DNA of 64,000 nt. Origin: Chitinophaga niabensis. GTDB lineage: Bacteria; Bacteroidota; Bacteroidia; Chitinophagales; Chitinophagaceae. Location of the stretch: positions 3,598,482 through 3,662,481 of the forward strand of contig NZ_FSRA01000001.1 of NCBI RefSeq assembly GCF_900129465.1, given 5' to 3'. The translations under genes and the position numbers were made by a program. The notes under the pieces were generated by a model that ran no database searches, had not been told where the DNA came from, and saw nothing but the letters and a program-made list of their open reading frames with translations. Shown piece by piece: positions 35,225 to 46,059 of the stretch (position 1 is the stretch's first letter; each line of letters starts with the position of its first letter).

Positions 35225-38200
35225 TTATCTTATTTTATATATAATATCTGGCCGGCGAATTGAGGTATTATCGCTGGCTGGTCTGTTTGTTGAGGTAACA
35301 GATACCGGAACTTTCGTCATTCCTGATGCTACACCGAGCGTTGTATTTGAAACTGCTCCCGATACTGCCTGCTGCGCCCCCTGGTTGGTAGCTTTCTGCA
35401 CAGATAGCTGGCTATTCAGTTTCTCAACAGCAGCAACTCTACCGCTACTGGTTGGGTCTCCGTTAGCAACACGTTGGGCCCTGTCCAACTTGCGCTCTGT
35501 GGTTGCGACAGAACCATTACTATGTATCTTCACATTAGTTGTTAGTTCGCCTGTGATTCTGCCTACTGTTACATCCGCTACGGTTTGCTTTAACGAAACA
35601 CTACCAGTTTCATTATATTGCTGCAATGCGGATTCTCCCGCATCTATTGCTGTTGATACAACTTCTTTCACAACTTTACCAGCAACACCTTTAGGAACAA
35701 AAGCAGATACCCCCGATGACGCAAAACCTGCAACTGTAGAAATCCCTATTGCAGCCAGGTCAACCTGGGTTAGTGACTGCTTCAATGATTGGCCTTTTAT
35801 AAGGTTAGATGTAACCTGCGATCCATATTCAACTGCAGCTCCTACAATCGCTCCTATTATATTACTCCAGAATTTTCCTTCCGGATCATTGTTCTTTATC
35901 GGATTGTTTACTGCATAATGATAGGGTGTATAACTTTCCTGACCTCCTTTGTCAGACAATGGGTCGATTTGAATAAACCTTCCGATCTGCTGGTCGTAAG
36001 TGCGGGCATTAAAATCATACAACTCTAACCCACTACCATCATTGAACTCCTTATTCTGCAGCTCATTCCCATTATATCCCCGTTTGTTTTCCAGCTTCCC
36101 TATTGCCTTTGAGCTAATCCCACTCATGGTGAGCCCAAATGGATAATAATGAGTTTCCTCTAATAACCGGCTTGGGATATGCATAACTGCTACATCATCA
36201 AAGAAAATGTCCTGTGGTGTTTCATTACTTGTATAAACATACAGAAATCCACTCCTTTTTATGACCATTTTCCCTTGCTGCAGCATCTGCAATTCATCCG
36301 GCTGTTCTTTAACCTGCTTTACACCACTATTCTCATCTACCAACTTCAATTTTTCGTCAAACAATACGTAATTCAAATAAGCTCTTGGCCGGCCCGGCAA
36401 AAGATTATTCTGCGGCTCTCTTTCCCTTAATCGTTCATAATCGTTATTATAAAAACTTTCATTAAAGAGAGTATTATTTCCTGTCTGATCAACCACTTTC
36501 GAAACAGCGCCGGGCACAGAATTCCCAAAAGCCTTTACCAGAGAGGCAACCATATCTGCAACAGCAATCAGCTTTTTCTGTTTTGCACCTCCCACAGATT
36601 TGTAAAATGCTGTGGCGCTGATCGCAATGGTATCTCCAGTCATCACTTTTAAGATCACTGATGGCCCAATCTTCTTATCCGGATTGTTGGCATTCAGCTT
36701 GGCTACAAATTCATTTTTCTGCTCCCCTTCTTTCTGCGGATATCCTGCTGGTTTTGTTACTCGTGTGCCATCTATATTAGCAAACAATAAATTTTCAACC
36801 GGAGCCCGATTTTGCTCCATAGTAGCAAGATACATAGAAAAATCAGTTTGCTCCGATAGTACAACCCTGACATTGCCCAGATGGTCCTTTACAAAATAAT
36901 CATATTCATATGTTACCGGGACATTTAAACTGCGAACAGGCCTGATCCTACCCTCTTCATGCAGCAATAGGCTTAACTCATTATTTTCATAAATAAATCC
37001 GGACATATAATCCGTTACGGTAACTTTGGGAGTGGCGGTGGTAATATCCGTCACTGTCTTCCTCCGCTTCTCTCCCAATGCGTCATACTGATATACAATC
37101 GTTCCTTTTCCAGTGATCTGTATACTTTCGGGAAGATTAAGGTGATTGTATGTTATTTGTTCAATCCCTTTATTTTTATCCAGTTCCAAGTTTCCATTCT
37201 CGCTATAACTATAGTCAAAGTCTGTATCCGGATTATTCAGGTTAGAGGCATTATTGGCGGCCGGTTCTTTAAAATCGCCCAAAGTGCTGGATATGTCATT
37301 CGCCGCATCTCTCAAAAAACGCAGTTTATTGCTGTTGGCTTCGTAAGCATAATGGAAATTGTCAATTGCGGATGAAGTAGTTCCCTTTAATCCCATTTGC
37401 AACATGCCCAATAAATTTCCATTCCCATCATAACCAGTTACAGGGTCTATTCCATCTCCGACCCGCATGCTATAATCCTCAACAGTATGATTCCAGGATG
37501 ATTCATACTTATCAAAATCGGCTTTAAGCAAACGGTCATTTTTGTCATAGGAAAAATCATACTTCCTTTTGACATTATCGTTAGAACCACGCCAGATCAT
37601 TCCGCTGATATTCCCATTGTAATTAGGGGATGCATAGACGGCACCCGAGATGCCTGTTACAGTATTATCATATCCAAGGTCATATCCAAAATAATTGGTC
37701 TCTTCATCCTTCAAATACTTTCTGTTCATCCCCAAAGTCCAGCCAAGTATATTGTAATCATAAGTAAGTGACTCAATTCCATCCGGGCCAAGATCAGGAC
37801 TTAAGATCTTCTTCTTCAACTGTCCCAGTGCATCATACTCCTGTTTTGCTATCTTTTTACTTACCAAAGCGCCGTTCAACATTAATCCCTTCTTAACATC
37901 TGTAATTCGCCCGGCATTATCATACTCCATGCTTGTTAATACCCCTGTTATTGGCTCTATAGTATTATTTAGATTATGGTGCTGTTGATAAACACTCAGC
38001 GTCTGTCCTTCAAAGTTGTATAATATGCTTTTCACATCCTTACCCTGAGATGTATTATCAGAGATCACCTGTATTACCCGAGCCTTTTCATCATAATACG
38101 TAGAAGAAATCAACCATTGATTAGTTCCCAGGACCTTGACCTTAGTACCGGTAATCAGGCCTTTGGTTCGCTTGCTCACAGCAGAAGTTGTCTCGGGAGA

Positions 38201-39643
38201 CACGTTATTTCCGGCAACCAGATTATTAAAATCGGTCATTACAGGAGTTTGCTTTCCCTCATAATTATAGTCATCATAGTATGTATAGGTAAGCGGTTCA
38301 AGCAGTATAGGATCTATACCTGGCAAGGGATTATTGGCAATGATGCTTTCTGTGCGAAGATTATACCCAGGTTCAATAAAGGTTTCCATTTCACCATCCG
38401 GCACCTCAAAACCTGTTTCAAAAGTTATACTGCTGTTAGCTTTATAAACCGTCTGTGTATGCTGGTTGACAATAAGGTTATCTATCCCCGGGATATTATG
38501 TGTAATAATCTGTGAGGAAGAAGAAGTATTTAAGCTATTCTGCAATGTTATCCTGTCTGCATTGCTGCTATACAATGCTGTCATAACAGGCCTGTTCAAA
38601 TCGTCATAAAAAACAACATGCCATTTTTGTAAGCCTGTAAGATAACCATCCCTGGTAAACACAAGCCTGTCTCTGGAATCGTATACCATTTCCTGCACAG
38701 CAGAGCCGGGGATATATTTAGCCGTCTGCCTACCTTTCTCATCATAATCATAGCGATAACACAGTCCATCAAATACCTCAGGGTAATCAGATAAAGACCA
38801 GGTATTTTTGATCTCATCAACGGCTTTTGGAGGTAATACGAATCTCAAGCGTTTATACTCATCATAAATATAATATGTGCTTAGCCACCCGACATAGCCA
38901 TCCTGGTTCCCGGTTAGCTCTTTTTTCGTTAAGAGTATCCTTCCCTCCTTGTCTTTAAATTCAACAGTCTGCGAACCATTCTCATCAGTAATTATCCGCT
39001 TATAGATTGCGCCCGGAGCATATGCTTCTGCACTATATGGTATATTACCACTATTTTCATTAAAGATCCAAATCCTTACGTTATCAGCAAATGTATTAAA
39101 CAAATACTGGTAAGTTTTCCCCCTATTACTACCTGACCAGCTGCTCCCAGGCCGCATTTCTTTTTCAACTCTTCCCAGTGGAGAAAGCTCAATATTTGTC
39201 TGATTATAATAAAAAAGCTCACTGCTATAATTGGTACTCATAAAACCAGCCTGCTGTACAAAGGGGTCCAGCTTAAACTTACCATCAGAGGTAGCAGCCG
39301 GGTATGGCAGGTAACTAAATTTCTCCATGCCAAATTTGTCATATACAAAAGGCGCTACAAGATCATTCCCATTTCCTGCCATTCCTTTATCTATATTCTG
39401 TAGTGGCTGGCCCAATCCGTCCAGGTACTGCGTTTGCTGTTTTACCTCCTTTGTGGTTTTATTGACATTTATGATATCAGCTGGATTATTTGAAGGTATG
39501 CCAGCGGTCCATGTACGGATATAATTTATTTTAATAGCCGGACTGTATGGAGTAGGTATAGGTTCTGGCGTTTGTGCCAGTACAACATTGATCAAACCAG
39601 GTAAACATAGCAGCAGTGAAATATAAAAAAAAGTGATTTTCAT
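35225..39643 (-). CDS. RHS repeat-associated core protein with DUF6443-like N-terminus
   Basis: Very large exported protein (1472 residues). A signal peptide ends near VVLAQ (residue 24). The N-terminal [15 protein letters not shown] fits the DUF6443 domain. Many YD-type repeats follow ([54 protein letters not shown]). The RHS core end is [25 protein letters not shown] and [36 protein letters not shown], ending near residue 1256. A 216-residue tip follows, with a glycine/alanine-rich hydrophobic stretch and no nuclease or other toxin motif that I recognise. The region is AT-richer than its surroundings, suggesting transfer. It forms an operon with the 1082-residue protein upstream. Confidence 0.88.
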   Translation of the reverse strand: MKITFFYISLLLCLPGLINVVLAQTPEPIPTPYSPAIKINYIRTWTAGIPSNNPADIINVNKTTKEVKQQTQYLDGLGQPLQNIDKGMAGNGNDLVAPFVYDKFGMEKFSYLPYPAATSDGKFKLDPFVQQAGFMSTNYSSELFYYNQTNIELSPLGRVEKEMRPGSSWSGSNRGKTYQYLFNTFADNVRIWIFNENSGNIPYSAEAYAPGAIYKRIITDENGSQTVEFKDKEGRILLTKKELTGNQDGYVGWLSTYYIYDEYKRLRFVLPPKAVDEIKNTWSLSDYPEVFDGLCYRYDYDEKGRQTAKYIPGSAVQEMVYDSRDRLVFTRDGYLTGLQKWHVVFYDDLNRPVMTALYSSNADRITLQNSLNTSSSSQIITHNIPGIDNLIVNQHTQTVYKANSSITFETGFEVPDGEMETFIEPGYNLRTESIIANNPLPGIDPILLEPLTYTYYDDYNYEGKQTPVMTDFNNLVAGNNVSPETTSAVSKRTKGLITGTKVKVLGTNQWLISSTYYDEKARVIQVISDNTSQGKDVKSILYNFEGQTLSVYQQHHNLNNTIEPITGVLTSMEYDNAGRITDVKKGLMLNGALVSKKIAKQEYDALGQLKKKILSPDLGPDGIESLTYDYNILGWTLGMNRKYLKDEETNYFGYDLGYDNTVTGISGAVYASPNYNGNISGMIWRGSNDNVKRKYDFSYDKNDRLLKADFDKYESSWNHTVEDYSMRVGDGIDPVTGYDGNGNLLGMLQMGLKGTTSSAIDNFHYAYEANSNKLRFLRDAANDISSTLGDFKEPAANNASNLNNPDTDFDYSYSENGNLELDKNKGIEQITYNHLNLPESIQITGKGTIVYQYDALGEKRRKTVTDITTATPKVTVTDYMSGFIYENNELSLLLHEEGRIRPVRSLNVPVTYEYDYFVKDHLGNVRVVLSEQTDFSMYLATMEQNRAPVENLLFANIDGTRVTKPAGYPQKEGEQKNEFVAKLNANNPDKKIGPSVILKVMTGDTIAISATAFYKSVGGAKQKKLIAVADMVASLVKAFGNSVPGAVSKVVDQTGNNTLFNESFYNNDYERLREREPQNNLLPGRPRAYLNYVLFDEKLKLVDENSGVKQVKEQPDELQMLQQGKMVIKRSGFLYVYTSNETPQDIFFDDVAVMHIPSRLLEETHYYPFGLTMSGISSKAIGKLENKRGYNGNELQNKEFNDGSGLELYDFNARTYDQQIGRFIQIDPLSDKGGQESYTPYHYAVNNPIKNNDPEGKFWSNIIGAIVGAAVEYGSQVTSNLIKGQSLKQSLTQVDLAAIGISTVAGFASSGVSAFVPKGVAGKVVKEVVSTAIDAGESALQQYNETGSVSLKQTVADVTVGRITGELTTNVKIHSNGSVATTERKLDRAQRVANGDPTSSGRVAAVEKLNSQLSVQKATNQGAQQAVSGAVSNTTLGVASGMTKVPVSVTSTNRPASDNTSIRRPDIIYKIR

Positions 39644-39670
39644 TTTATCCGGATTATAGGGTTACAGGGA

Positions 39671-42600
39671 TTATTGCTGATAATTAGCATCATATTGATA
39701 GTCAATTACCTTCAATACATTACGTTGTGCATCACGCACATATCGCAACCGTTGGTTAGCATCATACTCATAGTAGATGATCCTGTTATTCATATCACAT
39801 TCACTGGTTACGCCTACTAACGGTGCATAGGTAAAAGTTGTCATTTGCGCTTTTGCAGGATACAATCGCACTTCATCAATTTGGCCGCTTCCAGAAATGG
39901 TAACAGTGCTTACATTCTTTGCCCTATGCTCAAAATAGGACCATCCACCATAGGATGGTCCGGTAACGGGAATTCCGGTATTCCCTGTAACGGTTAATGG
40001 TCCAGTATTTGACCAGTAAGAAACGATATATTCTGTACTACTAGAAAGATTTGATTTGCTCATTGATCCTGTACCTATATTATATGCTCTGTCTCCGGTT
40101 ACACCACCGGCCACTGTCAACACTGCTCCAGGGAACGACCAGTTACCGGTTCCATATGCCTCAAATGATGTATAAGCAATATCAGCCTGGTTTGAATTCG
40201 TCACTTTAGCAATAGGGAACTGCTCAAGATAATCCCAGATATAACTTGTGGTAAGATCATGTTCTTTGGTCACCTGCAGCATATTTCCTTCATTATCATA
40301 CCCTGAAAAGATCACTTTTTCAACTGGGGCATCACCCATGAGTATCTTGGTGATCTCTTTTGGTTTAACGAGGCGTTTGGAAGCATCCCACACTTTATAG
40401 GTCGTCTTTAGATCTGTATGGGCCTGTATCCTGTTTTCCATATTCATGTCAATTACGGACTCTACATGCGACAGGGGCTGTGCTATCATATTCCGGCGGA
40501 TCATAGTATCCACTGCTTCTTTAAATTCAGGATTGGTAATAGAATTCACCAGATCTTTTGGCCTGTCATAAGAGCTGTTATAGATCCTTCCATTGCTTCC
40601 TGTTTTAACCACTAAAATGGGCAGGCCATGAGACGTTGCATAAGAATAATCTTCAGTGGTCACCATTGTTTGTCCACCTTCGTATTCCTCAACCCTCTTT
40701 GAAGCCAGCCGGATAGATTTGTTATATATCGTATATGCCTTATAAACTATTGGAGGATCGTGGGGGATCGAAAACCCCGGAGTTGTGACTAAAAAAGGGT
40801 AATCCTGTACCATGTCCCGTTCATAGCTACTACCGGAACCAGAAGGGTATGTGCGGCTATGCCTGCTATAATGATGCAACCTCAGATTTGTAAGATCAGG
40901 CATTGCCTCTCCACTTCCATAAATATTAACTTCTTTCCGAACTGGTAAATAACTGTTACCCTGTTTTTTGAAATACTCTGTTTCTAATAACTGACTATAA
41001 TATTCAGCAGGATAAATACCCTCTTCTGCTGCAGGCATCAAAGGCTGTGCAATTGTTGGGCCCGCCGAATTAAAATATTCATATGATCCTACTGACGAAG
41101 GTGTTACTGTGAATAACGGATCATTATACCGATATATAGTTTTACCAGCATTTTCCATAATGTCTAAAACGTTTACCTGGTATTTGGCCACTTCTTTATA
41201 ATGCACTGATGAAGAAAAATTGGTCTGTTTTGCCAGGTAATTAGTAATATTTGTATGTAATCCATGGCTCGAAAAATACTGTATGAGGGTGTTGTTAGGG
41301 CAAGTTAAGAATGATGTACTCCCCCAATCGTAAGATTCAACCCTGGACACAAGGTTTTCAAAAATCGGCTCTATTACTACTTTTCCTGCACCATCTTCGT
41401 TCTGTCCATATTTATAAACCTCCCGGGTTATATTACCAGCTGCATTATTATTCTCAATACTGGAAATCCTTAGTCCCCCTGCGTTTTTTATCAGGCCGTC
41501 AACAACAGATCTATACTGATTCATTTCAAAATTAAATGTTGTACTTCCTCCCGTTGGATAAATGATCTTATTCAATATGAGGTTCTTCATATGATTATTA
41601 GACTCGCGGCTAACATTACTGTATCCAAAATTTTGACCAGTAAAAGGCATTGTCATTGGAGGAGTCATTGCTGAAGGGTAATATGAACCATTATAGAAGC
41701 CCCACCAATCTTCACTCAGGTCCCCACCTACAGCCAATGGCTCATTATTATATTCAAAGTGGTATACCTCTCCTGAATTCAATGTAACAGCATCGAGTTT
41801 ATTATAGGCATAACCGGGATGGCTCTGGTAAGCTGATAATGTAAAATCGATCGCTCTGATCTGTTGATCCTGCCGGTTAAAAATTGTGATAGATGTAAGC
41901 TTGTTTGCAGTAGAATAGTTAAACTTCAGAAAGCCATTCTTAAAAAGGATCTTATCTATTGTTTTCTCGTAGTAATAATTGAATATTGGATTGGAAGAAG
42001 TTGACTGTTCAAAGCTTATAGGTTGATACCCAGGTATGCAGGAATTGTATAACAGAAAGTCTGTTCTTACGGAGGTATTGTAAGAGGGAAGTGTATAAGT
42101 TTGATAAACGTGATCATTATAAGTGAACCTGATAGTATCAGTAAGATCAGGAGAAATTATTTCTGTGAGCAACCAACTCGTATTACTTTGTGTCACGCCA
42201 CTAAAACTTCCCGTCCTTTCAGTAGCATTAGCGCCATCAGTTAATGATTTCCCGTAATGATATCTGATACCATCTTCCCTTGTTACATCAAAGGCTTGAA
42301 TAGTCGTATTTCCTTCCAGGTAACAATATATTTGTTCCAGCTTTTTTTCATTGGCCAAAATGGCTGTAGCTGTTCTTGTACCTCCAGAATTGGTACCAAT
42401 CAAAGAAAAAGTTCCGGAAGTTCCGGAAGCAGAATAAGAAAAGATATCATATTCGGAATCCTGCCCCCTGTTTTCTATATTAAACAGATAATCATATACA
42501 TCCATCTTATACATTCCTAAAAGGTCAGTAGTATTGTACTTTTTGCTGGTAAGTAAATATCCATCAGGTCCGTAGTCATCTGGTATTCCTCTGATATCCC

Positions 42601-42919
42601 GGGATATGATCCCTCCGGTATGAAGTGTCCAGTAAAGTCCCAGAATTCCATCCCTGTCTGATGGCCTGAAACCGGCGGCATGGTACTTCATAGTAATAGG
42701 AAGCGACAATTCTCCTGATTCAATCTCGTAAATAGGAATTGAAATGTCCGGCACTCCTGTAGTATGGGATACAGGGTATTTTCCATACCTCTGAAACGCC
42801 TGAGCTGAAGGAGATGGTGGAATAATGTTCGGAATAGAAGAGGTTTGCTGGGCATGGCAAAATCCTATAGGCACAACAACGGCTAAAATCAACCAGATGA
42901 TCACTGAGTTAAACTTCAT
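39671..42919 (-). CDS. Large exported YD/RHS-related protein without core domain
   Basis: Exported protein (1082 residues) with a signal peptide ending GFCHAQ (residue 24). The start of the mature part, SPSAQAFQRYGKYPVSHTTGVPDISIPIYEIESGELSLPI, is characteristic of the first partner in Bacteroidota RHS gene pairs. Later parts have YHFEYNNEPLAVGGDL and a few YD-like repeats near the C-terminus (YDNEGNMLQVTKEHD, YDANQRLRYVRDAQ), but there is no RHS core terminus. The stop is 27 bases before the RHS core protein gene, so they are co-transcribed and may work as two parts of one shell. Exact function unknown. Confidence 0.82.
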   Translation of the reverse strand: MKFNSVIIWLILAVVVPIGFCHAQQTSSIPNIIPPSPSAQAFQRYGKYPVSHTTGVPDISIPIYEIESGELSLPITMKYHAAGFRPSDRDGILGLYWTLHTGGIISRDIRGIPDDYGPDGYLLTSKKYNTTDLLGMYKMDVYDYLFNIENRGQDSEYDIFSYSASGTSGTFSLIGTNSGGTRTATAILANEKKLEQIYCYLEGNTTIQAFDVTREDGIRYHYGKSLTDGANATERTGSFSGVTQSNTSWLLTEIISPDLTDTIRFTYNDHVYQTYTLPSYNTSVRTDFLLYNSCIPGYQPISFEQSTSSNPIFNYYYEKTIDKILFKNGFLKFNYSTANKLTSITIFNRQDQQIRAIDFTLSAYQSHPGYAYNKLDAVTLNSGEVYHFEYNNEPLAVGGDLSEDWWGFYNGSYYPSAMTPPMTMPFTGQNFGYSNVSRESNNHMKNLILNKIIYPTGGSTTFNFEMNQYRSVVDGLIKNAGGLRISSIENNNAAGNITREVYKYGQNEDGAGKVVIEPIFENLVSRVESYDWGSTSFLTCPNNTLIQYFSSHGLHTNITNYLAKQTNFSSSVHYKEVAKYQVNVLDIMENAGKTIYRYNDPLFTVTPSSVGSYEYFNSAGPTIAQPLMPAAEEGIYPAEYYSQLLETEYFKKQGNSYLPVRKEVNIYGSGEAMPDLTNLRLHHYSRHSRTYPSGSGSSYERDMVQDYPFLVTTPGFSIPHDPPIVYKAYTIYNKSIRLASKRVEEYEGGQTMVTTEDYSYATSHGLPILVVKTGSNGRIYNSSYDRPKDLVNSITNPEFKEAVDTMIRRNMIAQPLSHVESVIDMNMENRIQAHTDLKTTYKVWDASKRLVKPKEITKILMGDAPVEKVIFSGYDNEGNMLQVTKEHDLTTSYIWDYLEQFPIAKVTNSNQADIAYTSFEAYGTGNWSFPGAVLTVAGGVTGDRAYNIGTGSMSKSNLSSSTEYIVSYWSNTGPLTVTGNTGIPVTGPSYGGWSYFEHRAKNVSTVTISGSGQIDEVRLYPAKAQMTTFTYAPLVGVTSECDMNNRIIYYEYDANQRLRYVRDAQRNVLKVIDYQYDANYQQ

Positions 42920-43008
42920 AAGTATAGCTTCTTAGATTAGATTACCATAATAGGTATAGTAATTCGGGCAACAAGATATAGAAACTCTACGCGCCTGCAG
43001 ATTTTTAA

Positions 43009-43038
43009 CAAATGAACTGTAGGTGCATAAAGTTCAAA
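43009..43038 (-). promoter_or_regulatory. Candidate promoter for the RHS operon
   Basis: TTTG (43038-43035) and TTCATTTG (43016-43009) on the minus strand are 18 bases apart; the second has one mismatch to TAnnTTTG. Predicted start near 43002, about 80 bases before the first RHS gene. The surrounding gap (42920-43138) also holds a 12-bp palindrome ACATTGCAATGT (43100-43111) and AT-rich short inverted repeats that might end the upstream operon. Confidence 0.4.
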
Positions 43039-43138
43039 GATGTGAATTTTAATGCAAAAAAAATAGCATTGACTAAAAATAATATATTTTAGACAGCGTA
43101 CATTGCAATGTGGGGCAACAAACAGGTATTCATGAAAC

Positions 43139-43951
43139 CTACAACCTCACCTCCTTAGCCCTCAACCTCTCCCCTTTCACCACCGCCTTCATAAACCCAT
43201 CCATCTTCTCAAACTCCCTGAACATGAAATTACTCACTTCATGCCCCTTCCCCTCATAAGTATATAACACCACCGGCTTCTTCCATGCCTTTGCCTGCTC
43301 GAAGATCGTCTTAGCCCCAAACATGATCATCCAGCCTAAAGTATTCGCTTTACAGAAATGATGCGCCGCCGTACCAAAAGGTACCAGCTGATCTTTAGTG
43401 CCATGCATGAATAAAGCAGGTATCCAGTTATCCGGAGTAACTGTGTTCATATCCAGCAGGGCGCCCGAAAACACCATAGCACCCCGGAATTTAATATCAT
43501 TGGCAACACCAAAAGGATTATACAGCAATTGCAGGATAGTTTCTGCCCCGGCACTGCTGCCTGCTATAAAGAACATATCCTTATCAATGTTCAGGCTATC
43601 GCGGATAAAACGGGCAGCGTCTGCGGCATCTTCTACAGCGAGCCGGATAGCTTTCAGTTTCTCCGGTGTAGTGGTATTGCAACTAAAACTACCTCCTTTA
43701 AGATACAGGCGGTAAGAGATCACATACACATTATACCCCAGCTTGCCCAGGCCATCTGCCATGGGTTTCTGATTAGCAGGATCACCGCCGGTAAAACCTC
43801 CGCCATGTACAAACATCACAGACATGCCGTTTGGTTCAACGGTTGGTTTGTAATGATCGATGTACAAAGTCTGGGTATCTTTCACCGCGTAGGTCATCCG
43901 CGTTTGTGCCTGTACACTGACAGCAAACAATAATAATAACAGCGTTCTCAT
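43139..43951 (-). CDS. Alpha/beta hydrolase (esterase), exported
   Basis: Probable carbohydrate or acyl esterase. A signal peptide ends SVQAQ (residue 16). The oxyanion HGGGFTGG motif is at 49-56, the nucleophile elbow GSSAG (Ser133) at 131-135, and a likely catalytic His is in YEGKGHEVS (His237). 270 residues. It is the last gene of the SusC/SusD operon, overlapping the AGE-family epimerase gene by four bases, and would help to remove acyl groups from the imported or surface-bound glycan. Specificity unknown. Confidence 0.85.
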   Translation of the reverse strand: MRTLLLLLFAVSVQAQTRMTYAVKDTQTLYIDHYKPTVEPNGMSVMFVHGGGFTGGDPANQKPMADGLGKLGYNVYVISYRLYLKGGSFSCNTTTPEKLKAIRLAVEDAADAARFIRDSLNIDKDMFFIAGSSAGAETILQLLYNPFGVANDIKFRGAMVFSGALLDMNTVTPDNWIPALFMHGTKDQLVPFGTAAHHFCKANTLGWMIMFGAKTIFEQAKAWKKPVVLYTYEGKGHEVSNFMFREFEKMDGFMKAVVKGERLRAKEVRL

Positions 43952-45126
43952 GCTTCAAGATAACTAAATGCCGGCGCTTTTTCAAGCGTTTGCCATACCT
44001 GGTATAATGCGCGGGGTACATGGAAACAACCTTTCCATTTACCGCCTTTCAATTGTAATAAAGGTTCTCCCTGGCGGTTCAGGTAACCGAACCATTCAGG
44101 ATGTTCCGCATCTTTAAAATGCTTCCAGGTGTAGGCGTGTACTTTTTCAAACCAGCTCTTACAGGCTTCACTGCCGGTAAGCTGCCAGCCTTTAGCAAGG
44201 AACACCAGGGTTTCCATATGCACCCACCATAACTTCTGGTCCCATTCTAATTGCTGCGGAGGTTTGTTATGTACATCCATGAAATAGAAGATCCCGCCGT
44301 ATTGATGATCCCATCCATGCTCCAGCATCCGCAATCCAACTTCCATGGCTTTGCCGGCCAGGGGCATATCGTTCAGGCGTACGGCCAGGTCCATGATGAA
44401 CCACATGGCTTCGATAGCATGACCGGGATTTAATAAGCGGCCTTCGAAGGAATCAGAGAAGCTGCCATCTTCCAGTACATTCTCTAAGATGAGGCCTTTA
44501 TCTTCCAGGTAAAAGACATTCATTACTTCTTCCAATACTTCCGGGATGAACTCGTTCACCTTTTCACTGCCCAGGATATGTTCCAGCTCCAGTGAAAGAT
44601 TGCAGAGGATCATGGGTAATGCAAAGTTCTTCAGGTTGCGTGTGCCCGGAACGTTTTTGGTGTAATGCCCTTTGGGATTCTTTCTGCGGCGCAGGATGTT
44701 TTCAAATGTATCCTTTGCTATTGCATGGTATTCCGGCTTCGGATCTATTTTATACAATGCGCCAAAGGCCATGGCAGCAAAACAATCCGAAAAGATATTA
44801 TAGGGTTGGATGAGGGGCTGGCCTTCCTGTGTGGTAGAAAAGTACCAATTGCCCTGTTCATCCCTCCCATATTTTTCCATGAAAGTGGCGCCGTGCAGGG
44901 CCATATCCTTCCATAGGGGGTTCTGTTCTACTTTGTCGTACAGCATGGAGAACATCCATACTTCCCTTCCCTGCAGCCACATGAATTTATCTGTGTCAAA
45001 TACTTTTCCGTAACGGTCAAGACAGGTAAAAAAACCACCATGCTGTTCATCCCTGGAATTACTTGTCCAAAAGGGTAACACATTCTCCAATAACTCCTTC
45101 TTATAAAGTGTGGCTAGATGTTTCAT
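43948..45126 (-). CDS. AGE-family sugar epimerase (N-acylglucosamine 2-epimerase-like)
   Basis: Cytoplasmic (alpha/alpha)6-barrel enzyme of the N-acylglucosamine 2-epimerase / cellobiose 2-epimerase superfamily. Features: FWTSNSRDEQHGGFFTCLDRYGK, KFMWLQGREVWMFSMLY, LLNPGHAIEAMWFIMDLA (His236), KLWWVHMETLVFLAKGW and KGCFHVPRALYQVW (His369). His236 and His369 sit where the two catalytic histidines are expected in the family. 392 residues is normal. Possible reactions are GlcNAc/ManNAc or Man/Glc interconversion. Its start shares one base with the stop of the DUF4434-like gene. Confidence 0.85.
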   Translation of the reverse strand: MKHLATLYKKELLENVLPFWTSNSRDEQHGGFFTCLDRYGKVFDTDKFMWLQGREVWMFSMLYDKVEQNPLWKDMALHGATFMEKYGRDEQGNWYFSTTQEGQPLIQPYNIFSDCFAAMAFGALYKIDPKPEYHAIAKDTFENILRRRKNPKGHYTKNVPGTRNLKNFALPMILCNLSLELEHILGSEKVNEFIPEVLEEVMNVFYLEDKGLILENVLEDGSFSDSFEGRLLNPGHAIEAMWFIMDLAVRLNDMPLAGKAMEVGLRMLEHGWDHQYGGIFYFMDVHNKPPQQLEWDQKLWWVHMETLVFLAKGWQLTGSEACKSWFEKVHAYTWKHFKDAEHPEWFGYLNRQGEPLLQLKGGKWKGCFHVPRALYQVWQTLEKAPAFSYLEA

Positions 45127-46058
45127 TAAAAATTGGCTAAATATTCTTTGTATCGGTTATATAAATGACCAGCCTGCAAGTAGGCAGACTGTGGGCTCAT
45201 AAAATGAGAGAATTCAAAAGTGATGGCTTTATCATATCCTGCCAGTCTTGCTGCTTCCAGCTTCAGCCGCAGTTTCTCGAATTTGATGGGCAGGAACTTA
45301 ATGGGCATGTCACGGTCAAAAGATTCTGCGTTGGTCCAGCATTGCATGCCGAATTTATCTGCCATCCTTTTATTCACGGCGAAGAACTCCGGTAACTCGT
45401 GGTAATCAATATGGCCATCCTGGAAGGCAATGGCATCCACTGCACCACGTACCCCGTCAAAGATCTCACTCCATTCCTTTTCATGCTCCTGTATGGAAAC
45501 GGCATCTTCTTTTGTAAGACCGGCTGATGCGGCCATTACTGCTTTCTTTCCATCTATCCATGGCGAGATGAAAGTAGGCAGGCCATTGCTCACCGCTTTG
45601 CATTGTTTGCCTAATGTAGAAAAGGCTTCCACAGCTCCTTTCGTACGGCGGCTGATCTCCATGCTCAGGTACCAGCCTTTAAAGCTTTTATAGTGGCCAT
45701 ACTGTTGCCATACTTCATCTATCACATAGCGGTTGGCATCTATCTCTGACTGCATATTACCGGTATCCCAGTAATGACCACTATCATAGAGGCCAAAGTA
45801 AAACTGCATGCCATGTTTATCTGCCAGCTCCAGGTACATCTTCACCAGGTCTGCCGGTGGCTCATAACATCCATGCTGCTTTTGCAGGTATGCAGAAGGG
45901 TAAGTGATAAAACGACGGTAACCACTGCGGATCAGGATCACGGTATCGATACCAATGGCTTTCATGTGACCGAAATCCCGGTCCCATTCCTCACGCCCCC
46001 AGTTCTGATGCGGGATATCATGACTGATCTCATCCAGGAAAGTGCCTGTTATCTTCAT
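45126..46058 (-). CDS. DUF4434-like TIM-barrel protein
   Basis: A cytoplasmic protein of 310 residues without signal peptide, resembling the DUF4434 family of glycosidase-like TIM barrels. Visible: MKITGTFLDEISHDIPHQNWGREEWDRDF, IDTVILIRSGYRRFITYPS, FYFGLYDSGHYWDTG, FKGWYLSMEISRRTKGAVEAF, and DAIAFQDGHIDYHELPEFF. Conserved acidic residues in WYLSMEIS and IAFQDGHID could be catalytic, but no activity is established. It is in the middle of the SusC/SusD operon, one base from the SGNH gene upstream and overlapping the epimerase gene by one base. Confidence 0.7.
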   Translation of the reverse strand: MKITGTFLDEISHDIPHQNWGREEWDRDFGHMKAIGIDTVILIRSGYRRFITYPSAYLQKQHGCYEPPADLVKMYLELADKHGMQFYFGLYDSGHYWDTGNMQSEIDANRYVIDEVWQQYGHYKSFKGWYLSMEISRRTKGAVEAFSTLGKQCKAVSNGLPTFISPWIDGKKAVMAASAGLTKEDAVSIQEHEKEWSEIFDGVRGAVDAIAFQDGHIDYHELPEFFAVNKRMADKFGMQCWTNAESFDRDMPIKFLPIKFEKLRLKLEAARLAGYDKAITFEFSHFMSPQSAYLQAGHLYNRYKEYLANF

Positions 46059-46059
46059 G

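Noticed and set aside
43046..43095. AT-rich inverted repeats AATGC/GCATT and CTAAAA/TTTTAG as terminator of the SusCD operon
   Set aside because: Stems are only 5-6 pairs of mostly A-T, too weak for a terminator call; noted only within the promoter entry.
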